Below, piece after piece: positions 44,001 to 56,215 of a stretch of DNA of 64,000 bases. Each line of letters opens with the position of its first letter. Position 1 is the stretch's first letter. The DNA comes from Rhodosporidiobolus odoratus (Eukaryota; Basidiomycota; Microbotryomycetes; Sporidiobolales; Sporidiobolaceae). The translations under genes were made by a program, and so were the position numbers. The notes below the pieces were generated by a model that saw nothing but the letters and a program-made list of their open reading frames with translations, did not search any database and was not told the DNA's origin. Location of the stretch: positions 62,001-126,000 of the forward strand of contig JAOANU010000022.1 of the NCBI GenBank assembly GCA_034387635.1, in the 5' to 3' direction.

Positions 44001-47000
44001 CCTCCTCGAGACATAAGCCGGCCCCAAACCCTCATCCACCTCTTGGACCGCCTTGTCCATCGCAACCTTCTCGATAACCGACGAAGCCAAGTCCAGATTC
44101 TCCGTAACGACCACCAGAATCCCCTGTTCCGGCAACGTCTCCTCATCAAACCCATTCTGCAACAATAGCGTCCTAGCATGGCTGATCATGCTCAACCTGA
44201 GAGGTTCCTTGCACGTCACTTGCGCGAGCGAACCGGCGAGGTTCTGAACCATCAGATGAGCAGCGCCAGCCATCTTGCTTTCGTCACCCTCCATCGCAAA
44301 GTCTTTCATCGCGAGTTCGCGAGTCGAGATACCGGCGATGGTGACGCTGCGTTCGACGACGGGGGCGATGATCTCGCGGATCGCGTGGTCGATCGCGACG
44401 CAGATGAGGCGCTTGAGGTTGGCGTTGGAGGAGAAGAGGGGGACTTGAGAGCTGAATACAACCTGAGACGGGAGGTTCTGAAGGGCGGCGGCAACGGTTT
44501 CTGGAGATGGATGGCAGTTAGTACCATGGTAGAAGAGCGGCGAAGAGAACGCCGATGGTGTGCTGCATAAAGGAGAAATCGGCCCTTACCCTGAAGACCC
44601 AACGAGTATCCCGGCTGGTTCTGACCCAACATCGGCGGCAACCTAGCATCTCCACCCGCCGCCGGCAGCGCATGGTGGGCAGCGCTAATGGCCAGTCCAG
44701 CTGCCCTCAGGTCGTCGTCACGCTGCAAGCGCTGGTGAGCCGCCAAAGCCGCGAGGGTCAACTCGGTTCCACCGCCCGAAGTAGGGTGATTCTGCTGCTG
44801 CTGAGCGGCGGCTTGAATGGCCGCTGCCGCTTGCACCTGGGCTTGCTGCGCTGCAACGTGGGCGGCTTGAGCAGCTGCGGCAGCAGCTTGAGCAGCGAGT
44901 TCTTGAGGGCGATTGCGGAGAATCTCGGTCGGTTCAACGTCCTTGAGGTCGACATCGAGACTCTTGCAGAGGACCTCGATTTCGAACTTGAGGTTGAGCT
45001 TGAGTTCGGCGAATTGGTAGAGTTCGACGAGGAGGCGGAGAATGGCCATGAGCCAAGGGTTGGGCGGACGGAATACGCGCGATTTGGCGCACTGCTCGAG
45101 GACTTTGCAGACGAAGGGAATGGCGACGATGAGGCGGTTCGAGTCGTAGCCTTCGATGAGGAGTTGCTTGAAAGCAATGTTGGTCTGCTTGATGGGCTTA
45201 TCCTTGGCGAGGGTGAGGCCACCGAGCCACGACCCGAGGTTCTTGAGCAAGGTTCGCTCGGTCGACGACTGAACCGTCTTGTCGCTGTTGAGCAGCGTGG
45301 CGAGCTTGACGAACGTCTCGTAGAGAACCCTCTTGACGAGATGAGGCATCTTGAGCGCGTCGAGGAATTGCTGGTAAAGCTGGTGGTTGTTCGGCTCGAT
45401 CGACACCCGCTGCGCGACGAGGTAATGGGCGAACCAAGCAAAGTGCATCGGTTCGATCCGGTTGCTCATTTCGACGACCTTCGTGTCAAAGTTGAGCGGT
45501 GCGAGATTGTTGACGATGAACAGGATCTTGTCGCTCGTCGCCTCGTCCGGAGCTTCAGGATCACCTCCAGCATCCTCGACATGTATCGATGTAAAGGCGA
45601 GGTTCTCCGCCTGCTGCTGCGCCGCCTGGACTAACTCGCCGCCGCCGCCGTTGCCGAGAGTCGCTCCCTCAAAGTCGTTGCCCCCGCCGTCACCATCGCG
45701 CTGCATAAGCGCCTGCCTCGCCGTATTGGCGAGCTCGGGGCGAAGTTGCTGAACATGAGGGATCGCGACGATAGCTTGAGCGAACTGCGGCCACTCGCCT
45801 AGACGGGACTTGAAGCGCTCAAGGGCGTCGAGCCCAAAGCTAAAGTAAGCCGAGTCGGGGGGCTGACGAAGGGCGTCAAGAACGTATCGAACGCCGATGC
45901 CAAGAGGGACGGTATCGACGAGTTGATGCTGAATGATGTCACCGAAGAAGGCGGCGGTGAGGGCGAGCTCGTTCGGCGGGTACGTGGTGAAGAATCGGTA
46001 TTCATGGAAGAGACCGCTGACGGTGCAGGCGAAGAACTCCTGATCGGTCGGGTTTTCCGATTCCCGAAGGGCCTTGAGAACCGACGTGATGGCCTCGACC
46101 GTCATCTGCTCGCCGTACATGCGATGGAAGAGAGCGTCGCATTCGCTGTTGACCTTTTTCGAGTACTCGATGAGGTTGGGCGCCGGCTCCGCGTTAGACT
46201 GGCCGGGCATGAAATTCATGAGGCGAGGGTGCAGGATAAGAGCTTGAGTCCGAACCTCCTTGAAGAGCTCGACGTCGTTCTCGGAGAAGTACTCGTGGCT
46301 GTCGACCGAAGGCACCCGTCAGTCTGAGTGATCGACAAGTCCGAGAGAAGAGGCAGACGTACTGAACCCTCAGGACCCTCAAGAACGCAGAGATTGTCGG
46401 AGGCGGTACCACCAGAGTATGAATCTCCTTGGTCTTGAGTTGCTCCCACTCTGCCTGCACCTTGTGCCCGACAAACTCAAGCGCCGCCCTCACCATCTCG
46501 CTACCATTCTCCCGAATCTGTCCTCCCAACCACTTTTGCAAGTTAAGGTACTCCCTCTGACTGGCCAGCGCCGCGAGGTCGAGCGTGAGCGCGTAAGGAC
46601 GCAAAGAGAGGACGTCGTCGAGGGCTTTGAGGTCTTGAGCGACGTCGAGGATACGGGTAACGTTCGTCTCGTCTTCGGTGTAGTAGTCGCTCAGAGCAGC
46701 AAGGAGGAAGGCGCGATCGATTTGGAGGAGGCGGAGGAAGACGAGCTGGTGCGAAGGGTGACCAGCAAGGAAGGTGGAAAGGAGGCGGGCGGTGATTTCC
46801 GTCTGGAAGGAAGACCAGGGCTTCTGCAAGAGCAGCCAAGGAGGACGAGAAGCCGATGTCAGACGTCGTGAAATAAGGCAGCGTCAGAGAGGAGGAAACG
46901 TACATCGCACGTGACCAACCCAATCAACAACAACTCGGGTACGGCCTTCGATCCCTTATCAAAACAAGCATGAACCCTTGCCGCAAGCTCTCCATTTCCC

Positions 47001-48826
47001 CCAACCGAAGCCTCTCCATTCAACCTAACCAACGTCTGAACAACCTCCCTCGCGTTCCAAGGCGAACTCTGCACCTGAGCCGCAAGGTTCTTGATTGTCG
47101 GACCAGCGGACGCCGCATCCGAGATGGCCACGAGACGACGAGTAGACGGAAGGGCCGAGAGATTCACCGGGGCGGGATCGGAGTGGGAAGAGGAAGAAGA
47201 GGTAGGCGGAGTAGAGAGGTTGATGAGCCTGTCCAGGAGCAGGAACTGCGTCATCGGATTCCCCCACGCGCCCCAGAGCCCACTGATTGCACTCGTCCCG
47301 CCTTCGCTGCTCGTAAGCGGTGAACGAGCGCTCCGGTCTTCGGGGATGTCCTCGATGGGTGCCGGACTCGCCGCCAACATCGCCGCGAGAGCCCTCATTC
47401 CCCAGCTCTCGGGAACAGGCCGCAACGGCGAGTCGAACGCACGGAGAACATCGCCCCATCGAAGAGAGGGGAGAGCGTCATGCACTGTCCTAACCCAGCT
47501 GTTCATCACGGCTTCGAAGCTTCCCCTGCCCTGATCGCCCTCTCTCTGCGCAAGCGCAAGGAGATCGAACATCTGCTGAGCGACCTTGAGCTCCGTACCG
47601 CCTTCACCTCCTTCGGCTCCCGCTCCTCCTTCGGCTCCCGCTCCTCCTGCGGTGGAAATATCTCCGAAGCGCGCCCAGACGGAACGAGCGAGGTCGACGC
47701 TGCAGAGCAGGGCAACAGGAGCCATCCTCATCAACGCCTGAACGAACGACGGCGGACGACGCTCGTCAAACGCGACTTCGTTGAACGCGTGAGCGAGCGC
47801 CTGCGCGCCGAATTCGCCACCGAGTCGACCGCGTACGCACGAGACGACAAAGGCGCGACGGTCATCTTCGCTCAGAGCCGGGTCGCCATCCGCATCGGGA
47901 GTGGGAGAGAGGTTGATGTCGGAGAGGAGAATGGAAAAGAGGCGAGCGATGGGGAGGGGAGAGAGCTCGGGGAGGTCGTGCGAGTTTTGAGCGGACGGGG
48001 TTGCGAGTTGCTCGTTTGCCCTGTGCAGGGAAGAGCGCAGAAGGTGAACGGCTCCAAGGCCGAGGGAACGCTTGAGACCGGTCGGGGCGGGGTGGGATGC
48101 AGTCGAAGGGTAGAGGAGCGTGAGGAAGGGGGCAAGGAAGACGAGGCGTTCAAGGGCGGAGAGATCGGAAAGAGACGGGTGAGAGAGGAGGGAAGTGAGG
48201 GAGAATGAGCGAAGGACAGCGTCGGCACCGGAAGGACCGTCAGCGCCCTCGAGGACGGCGTCACGGAAGCGCTCCGACAGAGTGGGGTCCCGAGCACAGC
48301 GAATCGTTTCGGAGGCGAGGAGGCGAAGGTGAAGCTCGGGAGAAGGCGCCTGGGACTGCGGAGGAGGAGAACCGGGAGAGTTGGAAAGGAGAGGGGCGGC
48401 GCCCTGGATCAGGCGACGAATGAGGTGCTGCTGAGGGGCGGGACCGTGCAGGTCGACGAGCTGAAGTGCAAGAGTCGAAGCGGAAGAGTCAGTATGTCAG
48501 CGTCGGTGTATGTTCGGTAGTCGTCACTGGCAAGAAGTGGCAGGAGGGGAGCGTACGGAACGGATCTCATCGCGGTTCTTGTTGTAATTGTCCTCGGAGA
48601 GAGTGCTGAGAAGAAAGACAATCTGAGCCTACAGTGAGGGGTGTCTCAGTGTGCATCAGTTCAGCAGTCGAGTAAAGAGAGATGGAACTCACGCGAACGA
48701 TGGTGAGCAAGGAAGTAGAGGCTCCGCCGTGAGGCTGTCCCAGCTGTTGCTGAGGCACAGGAGGGGGAGCTTGACCCTGTGATGGATTGTGAGCTCCCCC
48801 CGGTGGCCACAGGCCAGGCGGTGGAC
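41075..48826 (-). CDS. NOT1: NOT1/CNOT1, scaffold of the CCR4-NOT deadenylase complex
   Basis: NOT1 carries the deadenylases Caf1 and Ccr4 and the NOT module, and controls mRNA decay and translation. The gene ends at TAG 41077-41075 after a short polyglutamine run (ISGAQQQQQQQHAQAIEAV). From the N-terminus: AQIVFLLSTLSEDNYNKNRD (conserved start block), HEAT-like repeats through 46-48 kb, a MIF4G-type segment (RLIVAIPFVCKVLEQCAKSR, WLMAILRLLVELYQFAELKL, LNLKFEIEVLCKSLDVDLKD), the CNOT9-binding region, and the C-terminal NOT1 domain (MFFPGFAFSWVALISHRLFM, LYIGAQRILLVLLHDTPEFL, LSAFPVNSQLRLPDPLSPGL). Introns are few and short. The earliest certain exon starts at 48826 (PPPGLWPPGGAHN). A first exon with ATG near 49185 (MIWTWPKF) and a donor near 49130 would fit the phase but is weak. 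Confidence 0.92.
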
Positions 48827-50383
48827 CTGTAGACGAGTGGATGGTGAGAGAGACTGAGAGCGAACTCTGGTCGCTCGTTGAACCGACTTGGGGCGGGGTG
48901 ACAGGTAGTGTGGGGTTGTTGACGGTGTGTAAATCGGCGAGAGTGCTTGCTCAGCTAGTTGAGGTGGTTGATGTCGAGATTGGATGAGGGAGAGGGAGGA
49001 GAGGATGTGAAAGTGATACTGAAGGGAATTGAACAGGGGTAGAGAGGCCTGGTGGGTATGTGCTAGTTGCTACTGTGTAGCTTGATATCCTGACTGATCC
49101 CTCTACACTTCCCGACAGCACTAAATAGCCAATTATACCGTACAACCCAATCTCGCCCTCCGTCGTAAACTTCGGCCAAGTCCAAATCATTACATTTGAC
49201 TCAAATCTATTCTTCGTTACAAACTCGAATTTCCGCCTTTTTTTCCTCGCTCTCCCTTCCGTTCACTATACTTCCACTTTAGTTCCGATCTGTAGTAGTC
49301 ACTATACCTTGCCTCCCCCCTTCCCCCCACTTAGATCGTCCACGTCGGCATTATTGCTCGAAGATCTCTTTCTCATCTCTCTCCGTCGACATCGCTTCCT
49401 GTCTACGTGCTTGCTTGTCGGTGTACTTGTGGAAGGACTGGGTCTTGCTCGCTCAGTGAACCGGCGTAGCTCCCTACCCAATCTGTCGTCGTCGACTCGC
49501 AGGCCAACATCTCTAGCAGAGGAGGGACGGGTCGGTGGTGCGTCTCCTTCCGCACATGCCTGGCGTTTATATGTATCTACGAACTTGTCTGACCTACAGC
49601 TCGCGCAGCGCACCATCAATCGGAGGTCTCCTTCGAGCCGACTGTCACTCTTTTCTTGCTCGAGGCAGTCCCCCTCTGACGCCGACAGCCGTGGCCGGGA
49701 GTTCCAGCTGTGGAGGTGCTGTCCCTCTCAACCTTCCACTGCCCCTACCCTCGTCTGTCGGCCTTCACTTCGAGCAACCCCGGCATCTTTTTCTCCCGGA
49801 CCTTCACGGCCCACAAGTGCAACGGAGCTAGGCGACGTCCACGAGGATCGTACACAGCTCAGCGCAGGTGGGAACTCGCGACGAGAGCGGCTTTGGGCTG
49901 GCTTAGCGGTGGGAAAGTAGTCAACAAGGTTGGGATCCTTTTCCTGATCCGAGGCGAGACTTGCTGGGCGGCCGATGCAAGGCAGGCGACTGTTCAGAGC
50001 CCGGTGCAAGACCTGTTCTGTAGATGCTCGGTGCGCGATGTAGCTGCTGTACGCAGCCTGGGTGAGGCAGACATCCCATCAACACAAACAGCGAACAATG
50101 CAAAGTTCGTCTATCTCCACTCTCCCGCCGATTCCCGGTTGTGAATACTCGAGAGCTGACGTAGAGCGATTGACTTGACCAGTCTCTGAGCCCCCTAGCC
50201 TTTTCGAACGAGACGAGCAGCGAGCGCCTTGACCTCTTTGCCCGTTTTCCCTTTCACTCTCTTCCTTCTTTCTTCCTTGCCTCGTCACCTTCTACCAGGA
50301 GCAGCCGAGCCCTAGCTTATAGCGTACTCTACCCACCTCATACTTATATCCTAAACTACTTCTACCTTACTCGCATACGAAGG
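48827..50383. promoter_or_regulatory. Divergent promoter region between NOT1 and the PUF gene
   Basis: This is the longest head-to-head gap in the window, about 1.5 kb. It contains long pyrimidine-rich strings on the plus strand (around 49220-49400) and a 203-codon frame at 49309-49920 that is Ser/Arg-rich and probably not coding. It most likely holds two promoters and long 5' leaders, perhaps with leader introns. Confidence 0.45.
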
Positions 50384-53300
50384 ATGGCGCCGCCTCATCC
50401 TGCAAACGACCAAACCACCTCGCCTCTCTACACTCGTGCAGGGGCGGAGGGACACTCGATAGGCAGTAACGGAGCCGTTCAGGACCAGCAGTATTACGTT
50501 CAAGGACTCGATCAGCCCAGTGACGGACAACTTTCCCTCGCTCCGCCTCAACCACCCCTCGCTCGTAACTCTCAACCTTCCCTTCAGCAGTATACTAATC
50601 CTTCCCAACCGCATCCCTACGTTGATGGCCGCCAAGCCTTAGTCACTCCACCCCAGACGCCCTCTCCCAACCATACTCGCAATTGGCCTCCTCGTCAACT
50701 CGACGAGCACTTCCCCACTCCACCCCGTATCGGCCACCAGTACTTCTCGCCGGCCCCTTCGCCATACTCGAATCTCTCGAGCGATCCGAGCTGGCTCAGA
50801 GACCCCGTCAGTACCCTTCAAGGCAGGTCGACTCCGTTCTTCCTCTCCCTTCCCGACGGCGAGGCCAACCAGGATGAACACCGAAATGCTGCACCTTTCG
50901 AGCGCTTCGACGTGCAGAGTATCGTTGGTGCTGCCGAGGAAGCCTACAACATGGCCAATGGTGAGGCAGGGCGGACTTGGGCTCCGCCGCAGGCTGCCGT
51001 GCTGAGGTTGACGGAAGGGAGGAACGGGGCGAACGGACGTGATGCCGGGGTTTCTGCCGATGTGCTAACTAGAAGGAGGGATTCCGGGTTCAGCGAGGTA
51101 TGTCGGCTCTCTTCGCTTCATACCGTTACCAGCTAAAGCATTTCCTCGCTGGGAAGGCCAACCTCCTCCAGCTCTCCAGTACGGTCGGCGTGCTCACGAC
51201 CCAAGTCTCCGCCCTGACCGATCTCACCGACACTCTCTATATGCGTCTTAGCTTCCTCGAAGACTCTTCCCTCACCCGTGACCGCGAACTCGAAGCGCTT
51301 CGTTCCCTTCTCATCTCCCAAGGTCCACCTCCCCAGCGCCACCCGCCTCATCTCCCCCCTCCTCTGCCCCTCGGCGCTCCTCCCCTCCCTCGCGACTGTC
51401 AAGACTACCCCTCCTCAGACGGTGGAGATCTTACCCCGCCCGCTTCAGCTCCTCCGCTGCGTCACCCTCACCCTCATCCTCAACAACCTTCCTTCTTCTA
51501 CCAAAACGGCTTCGATTACAGTCGCAGCTCTACGCCTCGCTCATTCCAGTCTAGTCAGTCGAGCTCTGCGACTAGGACGAGGGCGCACTCGGTCTCGATC
51601 CCGCCTTTCGGAGCCAACAGCCACAACCACCCCGGCATTGGCAACGGTGGCGGGAATGGGTTCCCACCTCCCTTCGCTCATCCCTTCGGTCCCGGCTCCC
51701 CTCGCATCGCTTTCGCTAATGAGGGGGCCCACCCACAGCAGGTGAGGAGGGCGTCCCTCGGGCCCTTTCCAGCAGGAGGAGGAGGTGGTCCTGCCCCGCC
51801 GCCGCTCGCGGAGCAGGCGTTGAGGCAGGCAATGGAGCAGAGAGGGATTGGACCGGGACCGCAAGGGAGGGATAGGGAACGTTCGATGAGTTTGGCGGAT
51901 GAATCGAGCGCAGTAGGGGGGAGACCGGTAAGTTGAGAAGGTCCCGTTTCCGTTTCGAGCGTTCCAGTCAACCTGGCTCATGGTAGGGGCTGACGAGCGC
52001 TTATCATGCGTGTATTCGGTCCCCTGTGCAGCACCCTCTCCATGATCGCACGGTCTCGCTCCCGAATGTTGCGCCTCCTCGCAGTTCTGCCTCGAGCGCT
52101 GGGGGTGGGATGAACGGTATTGTCGAGCAACTCAACTATCGCCTCCTGCTCGAGAACGACTCGGACATCGACAGCCAGGCGCGTCGTGTCCATCTCTCTA
52201 CCTCATGTACGTGTAGCTCGTCTCGCTGACCTTCTCACCTCGCCTTGACCTCGTTCGACAGGCTTTCGTTCGTCGCATTCTCGTGAACAATGACCAGCAG
52301 TGCTCGCTGTTCCTTCAGCAGAGGGTCAGGACCACGTCGCCAGAGAGGAGGGTTCAGCTGTTTGAGGCGGTTGGCCAGCATGTTCTCGATCTCGGATTCA
52401 GCAAATTTGGTGAGTTTGGCGTTCCCTTCCCCTATATTTGTCTTCGCTCGACAAAAGCCAACAGCACTGTTGACCGAATCTCGTGTTTGTAGGTAACTTC
52501 CTCGTCTCTCGCTGCCTCGAAGCTGGCGATCTCCAACTCGCGAAAATGTACGAGCAAGCGCTCTCCGGCCACTTCCTCCAGCTCTCGCTCGATCCTTTCG
52601 GTTGCCACGTCGTCCAGAAACTTCTTGACTGTGGCGATAGTCTCACCAAATTCAAGATCATCGAAGAGTTCGTGCCGCTCCTCCTCGTTTGACCTTCTCA
52701 ATCCGGGTTCCCTTCGTTTCGCTGACCCTTGTCCGGACTTTCTCGCACAGGCTCATGCCCCACCCCTCCACCCTCACGCAAAAGAACGCGGGCCACGTCT
52801 GGAACCGTGTCCTTACCACCTCTAACCCTCCAACCTTGTACCGTCGTCTCGCTGAGATGGGCAAAGGCAAGTGGGCTGAAGTGGTCAAGGACGATGGGGG
52901 GTCGTTGATTGTGCAGCATATTCTGGAGGACTGGGCGGAGGCGCATACGAGTTTGGTGGCGAGGGAGGTGTTGGAGAAGGTGGAGGAGGTGGCGAGGACG
53001 GCTTGTGGGTCTTTGTGAGTCTGCGTCGTTGCTCGTTTCTCGCTGGCTACCAAGCTGAGGCAAGTGTGCTCTGCAGTGTACTTTCTCGGTGCGTCACCAC
53101 TCCTTCTCTCCGGGTCTCGTATCAGGCTGACATTCGCTTTGACTTCCTCTCGCCCCTTTTACGCAGCTTGATCGACCGCAACGCCCTCCCCTTCTGCAGC
53201 AAGATCATGCAAGCCGCCACTCAGCTCGCGCTCGACAACTTTGGTGCCAAGATGGTGGACAAGAGCGTCCGTACGGGTCGCGTCCCCGTGGCCACCATCG

Positions 53301-53592
53301 CTTCTTTTGTCGATGCCATCGTCGCAGGTGATGAGTGAGTCATCCTTTCGCTCCTTCTGACCTTGCATCTCTGACTCAATGTACACGGAACAGCTCCCAC
53401 CCGCCTCTCCTCGTCCAGATCGGCTCGCACGTCAATGGCGCTCAGCTCATCGCTGACTTGCTCACCGGAGGGATCTCCGCCTACCGCGACAAGGAGAAAC
53501 TCGTTCGCGGTATTGCTGCGAATGCTTCGATCCTCGTCCAGGACGGGAACCCTCATGGCGCCAAGCTCGTGGCGATGTGCAACCAAGCCTGA
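50384..53592 (+). CDS. PUF-repeat (Pumilio-type) RNA-binding protein with disordered N-terminus
   Basis: PUF proteins bind 3' UTR elements and recruit CCR4-NOT. Exons: 50384-51097, 51133-51927, 52032-52178, 52262-52409, 52493-52667, 52751-53014, 53077-53088, 53167-53334 and 53394-53592. The first about 500 residues are Pro/Ser/Gln-rich, with a helical block after the first intron (SSTVGVLTTQVSALTDLTDT). The second half has PUF-type helices with the usual core signatures: FSKFGNFLVSRCLEAG, DPFGCHVVQKLLDCG, DDGGSLIVQHILEDW, ACGSFVLSRLID, NFGAKMVDKSV, VNGAQLIADLL and NPHGAKLVAMC. The irregular repeats suggest the fungal Jsn1/Puf2-like or Mcp2-like group rather than canonical Puf3. One exon is only 12 bases, and the third intron seems to use a GC donor. 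Confidence 0.85.
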
Positions 53593-54028
53593 CAATCGCT
53601 CTCATATCCCTTTTCTTCCCATCTCGTTCCCTCGCTTACCCTTTCCACCCTCTCACTTGTGTCCGTTGTTGTCCGTACCGCTTCCCTTATTCTTTCTTTC
53701 GTGCTGCGCCTTAGTGGATGCTGTGCCCCCCTTTGTTAGCCTGCCATATTCTCCCTTCTCTGCTTCCTTTTGTCGCGGTCTCGTAACACTCGGGATTCCC
53801 ATTTGTTTCCAGTCGCTCGTTTGTAGCTCTCTCTCTCCCTATCTCTATCTCTGTCTCTCCCTCTGTCTGTGTCTCGTAGGACATTCGTCTTACACCGGAC
53901 CCGTGAAGGTCGCTCGCATGCAAGATAATCACTTTCCCTTTCGCACTTCTTCCTCACACTCTCCGTCTGTAGGCTTCTTTACTCTCACTACTTTGCGAGT
54001 ACATTCGGTAGTATAGAGAATCTCTAGC
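53593..54028. other. Intergenic with a CT-rich simple-repeat tract
   Basis: A tract made of CTCT and CTGT units runs at about 53826-53880 between the PUF stop and the next start. No coding frame is supported. Confidence 0.5.
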
Positions 54029-54859
54029 ATGCCTCCCAAAGGGTCCGCCTCGCCCGCGCACCCGTCTGGCTCGAGCCCAGGCGATGAAACCCAAGAGTGA
54101 ATCTCCCTTTCCTCCTCTCTCAGACCGGCCGCTTGTGGACCCGCATGACGAGCTGACCCTCAACCTCGCGTCCCTCTCACAGCGAACTCTTCACTGCCCT
54201 CCGCACTCATCAACAGAAAACTACCCGAGCCTATTTGAAGAAACAACAAGCTGTCCTGACTCAGGCGGAAAAGGTCATTGAGGAGTACAAAGAAGAGGTG
54301 AATAAATGTTTGAGAGAGGAGGAGGAAGCTATGTGCGCTTTGCCTTTTCTTTTCCCTCTACACTTTTCTACGAAACGAGCACACAAAATCGACGCTGACC
54401 TTAGAGCGAGGGTGGGTTCGCTTACGAGCGCGCAGCCAGAAAAGAGTCACCAGGTACCAAGCGGAAGACGCAAGATTGAAGAAAGAGATCGCCGAGACGG
54501 AGAAAGAACTTTTGGAGGTTTTGCAGGTTGAAGCGGTCCGTCTAGCACTCCTTCTTGAACATCACGCTACCCCGTCATGCTGATCGCTTGGAACCTGCAG
54601 AGTACGATTCAGTTGAGCGCCGCTGCCGTTCAAGCCGACATTGAAGACTTGAAAGCGGATCAGACGGCTATCGTAGAGAGGTTGGAAAAATTGGCTCACG
54701 GTATGTCCTCCTCTTGCTCCTCCTCCCCGGGTCCAGTGGCTATCCGGGTGCTGAGCCGTCGTTGGCATGAATGCAGAAGAAGCCAAGGGGATTGATCAAG
54801 CTGTTGAGGGCTTGTGGCAGCCGGTGGTGGAAAAGAGTGGGGAGGGGCAACCGATGTAG
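54029..54859 (+). CDS. Small coiled-coil protein, unrecognised
   Basis: Exons 54029-54096, 54183 to about 54300, about 54406-54528, 54600-54710 and 54779-54859 give about 160-170 residues. The N-terminus is short and Pro/Ser-rich (MPPKGSASPAHPSGSSPGDE). The rest is heptad-rich helix: DELFTALRTHQQKTTRAYLK, AVLTQAEKVIEEYKEE, RYQAEDARLKKEIAETEKEL, VQADIEDLKADQTAIVERLE. It ends EKSGEGQPM. The length and coiled-coil layout would suit a kinetochore, spindle or tethering subunit, but nothing specific identifies one. The junction around 54300-54406 has two possible donors (GTGAAT or GTGCGC), so a few residues are uncertain. Confidence 0.6.
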
Positions 54860-56215
54860 GAGGAACAGGGACATGCGTAACGATACGCTTGATTGTTGAG
54901 AGCGTCAGATTGCGCGCAGGGTTCTGAGATAAGCAGGAGTAGTCGTCACTTTGAAGAAAACCGCAAGGGAGGTGAGAGGAACAGGTTGCGTGCTCTTTAC
55001 GCTTCAGCCTGTTCGAGCGAGCGACCAGTAGCTCCTTCTGAGAGAGTCATGGAGGACAGAGAGAGCTGCGGGCGGAAAGGGCGAAGGCGAGAGGGCACGG
55101 AGGAGGGTGCGAGATAATCATGCGAGCGCAGACGGCGATGGCGAGGGACAGCGCCAGTCATACCATGGGCGCGCTGAATTGCCGTAGAGACCTGTAGGTG
55201 TGCCAGCTTATAGCACTGTAGCCGTCGACGATGGCAGTTGAGCGAGTCTGCGGGTTAAAAAGCGAGTTTGGTTGAACCAAGTGGGGGAAAAAGAAGAAAA
55301 TGCGTAGCGCACTCTTGCTCTGAGGATGCTGCCTATGCCGTGATCCAGCTGTGCTGAACTGCTCCACGTGGCTTTGGCGTTCGGCCTCGTAAGCTGAACA
55401 GGCGTGGTCGATGCAGCGGGAGGGGCACGAGGTTGGACGCTGCCAGTGGCTGTCTGGACACCAAGAGAATACGTACCGGGGCCGACTATGGCAGCACTGA
55501 GCGAGTTTTTAGTTTATTCAGTGCGACAGCGGAGGATGCGGAGGGTGCATGAGCAGGAGTCTTTCCAAAGTTCTCAGGCGGCATCTGAGGAACAGACTCT
55601 CGGCTCCTCCTCATATCCCTCAGGCATTTGCCAAGCTGTGCTCTCCTGAACCAGGCGCCTGCGCGGTGCTCTCTCGAACTCAACTTGCAACCAGATTGAC
55701 GTTCCTCGACTTCACCGGTCACCATCAGCCCGGGCCGACTCGAACTCAGCAGTTTGCTCGGCTCCCCCATTCACGCGAGCCAAGCACGATCGCGCGCCTC
55801 GCTACTCTCGCACTCGCACGGCGAGCGCTGCCGGTGTGCGGACGACAGGAGTCGGGCGGAAGGCTGGGTCAACACGGCAGACGGCTAATTTGGGCCGGGA
55901 CCGACAAGCGGGCTTCCGAAGAAGGCGTAAAGCGATGCTGGTACAAGGTGCCGGTGACGCTGCACAGCCGGTGGCTCATCTACTACAGGAGCGCAGAAAC
56001 CCCACGCCACAACAGCTGACTTCGTAGTCTTCTTCCTTTTCTTCTGTTCTCCTACGGCTTTCTTCAGCGCTCAGCGCCATCCCTACCACAATCGCTTGCA
56101 CGTCTTCCCACCGAAACAACTGGCACAAGTCTGCGCGGGCCCTCTCCTAGCTTCGCCGCGCCGTCGTCGTCCCTCCATTCCTCTGAGCGTCTTTTCGCCG
56201 GCGCGCAAACCGGGC
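54860..56215. other. Long intergenic region
   Basis: Open frames here (for example 55549-56019, +) are Arg-rich shadows without good codon character. The segment just upstream of 56216 is probably the leader of the next gene. Confidence 0.4.

Noticed and set aside
49309..49920. 203-codon frame upstream of the PUF gene
   Set aside because: It is Ser/Arg/Pro-rich, has no domain, and lies where promoters and leaders are expected.
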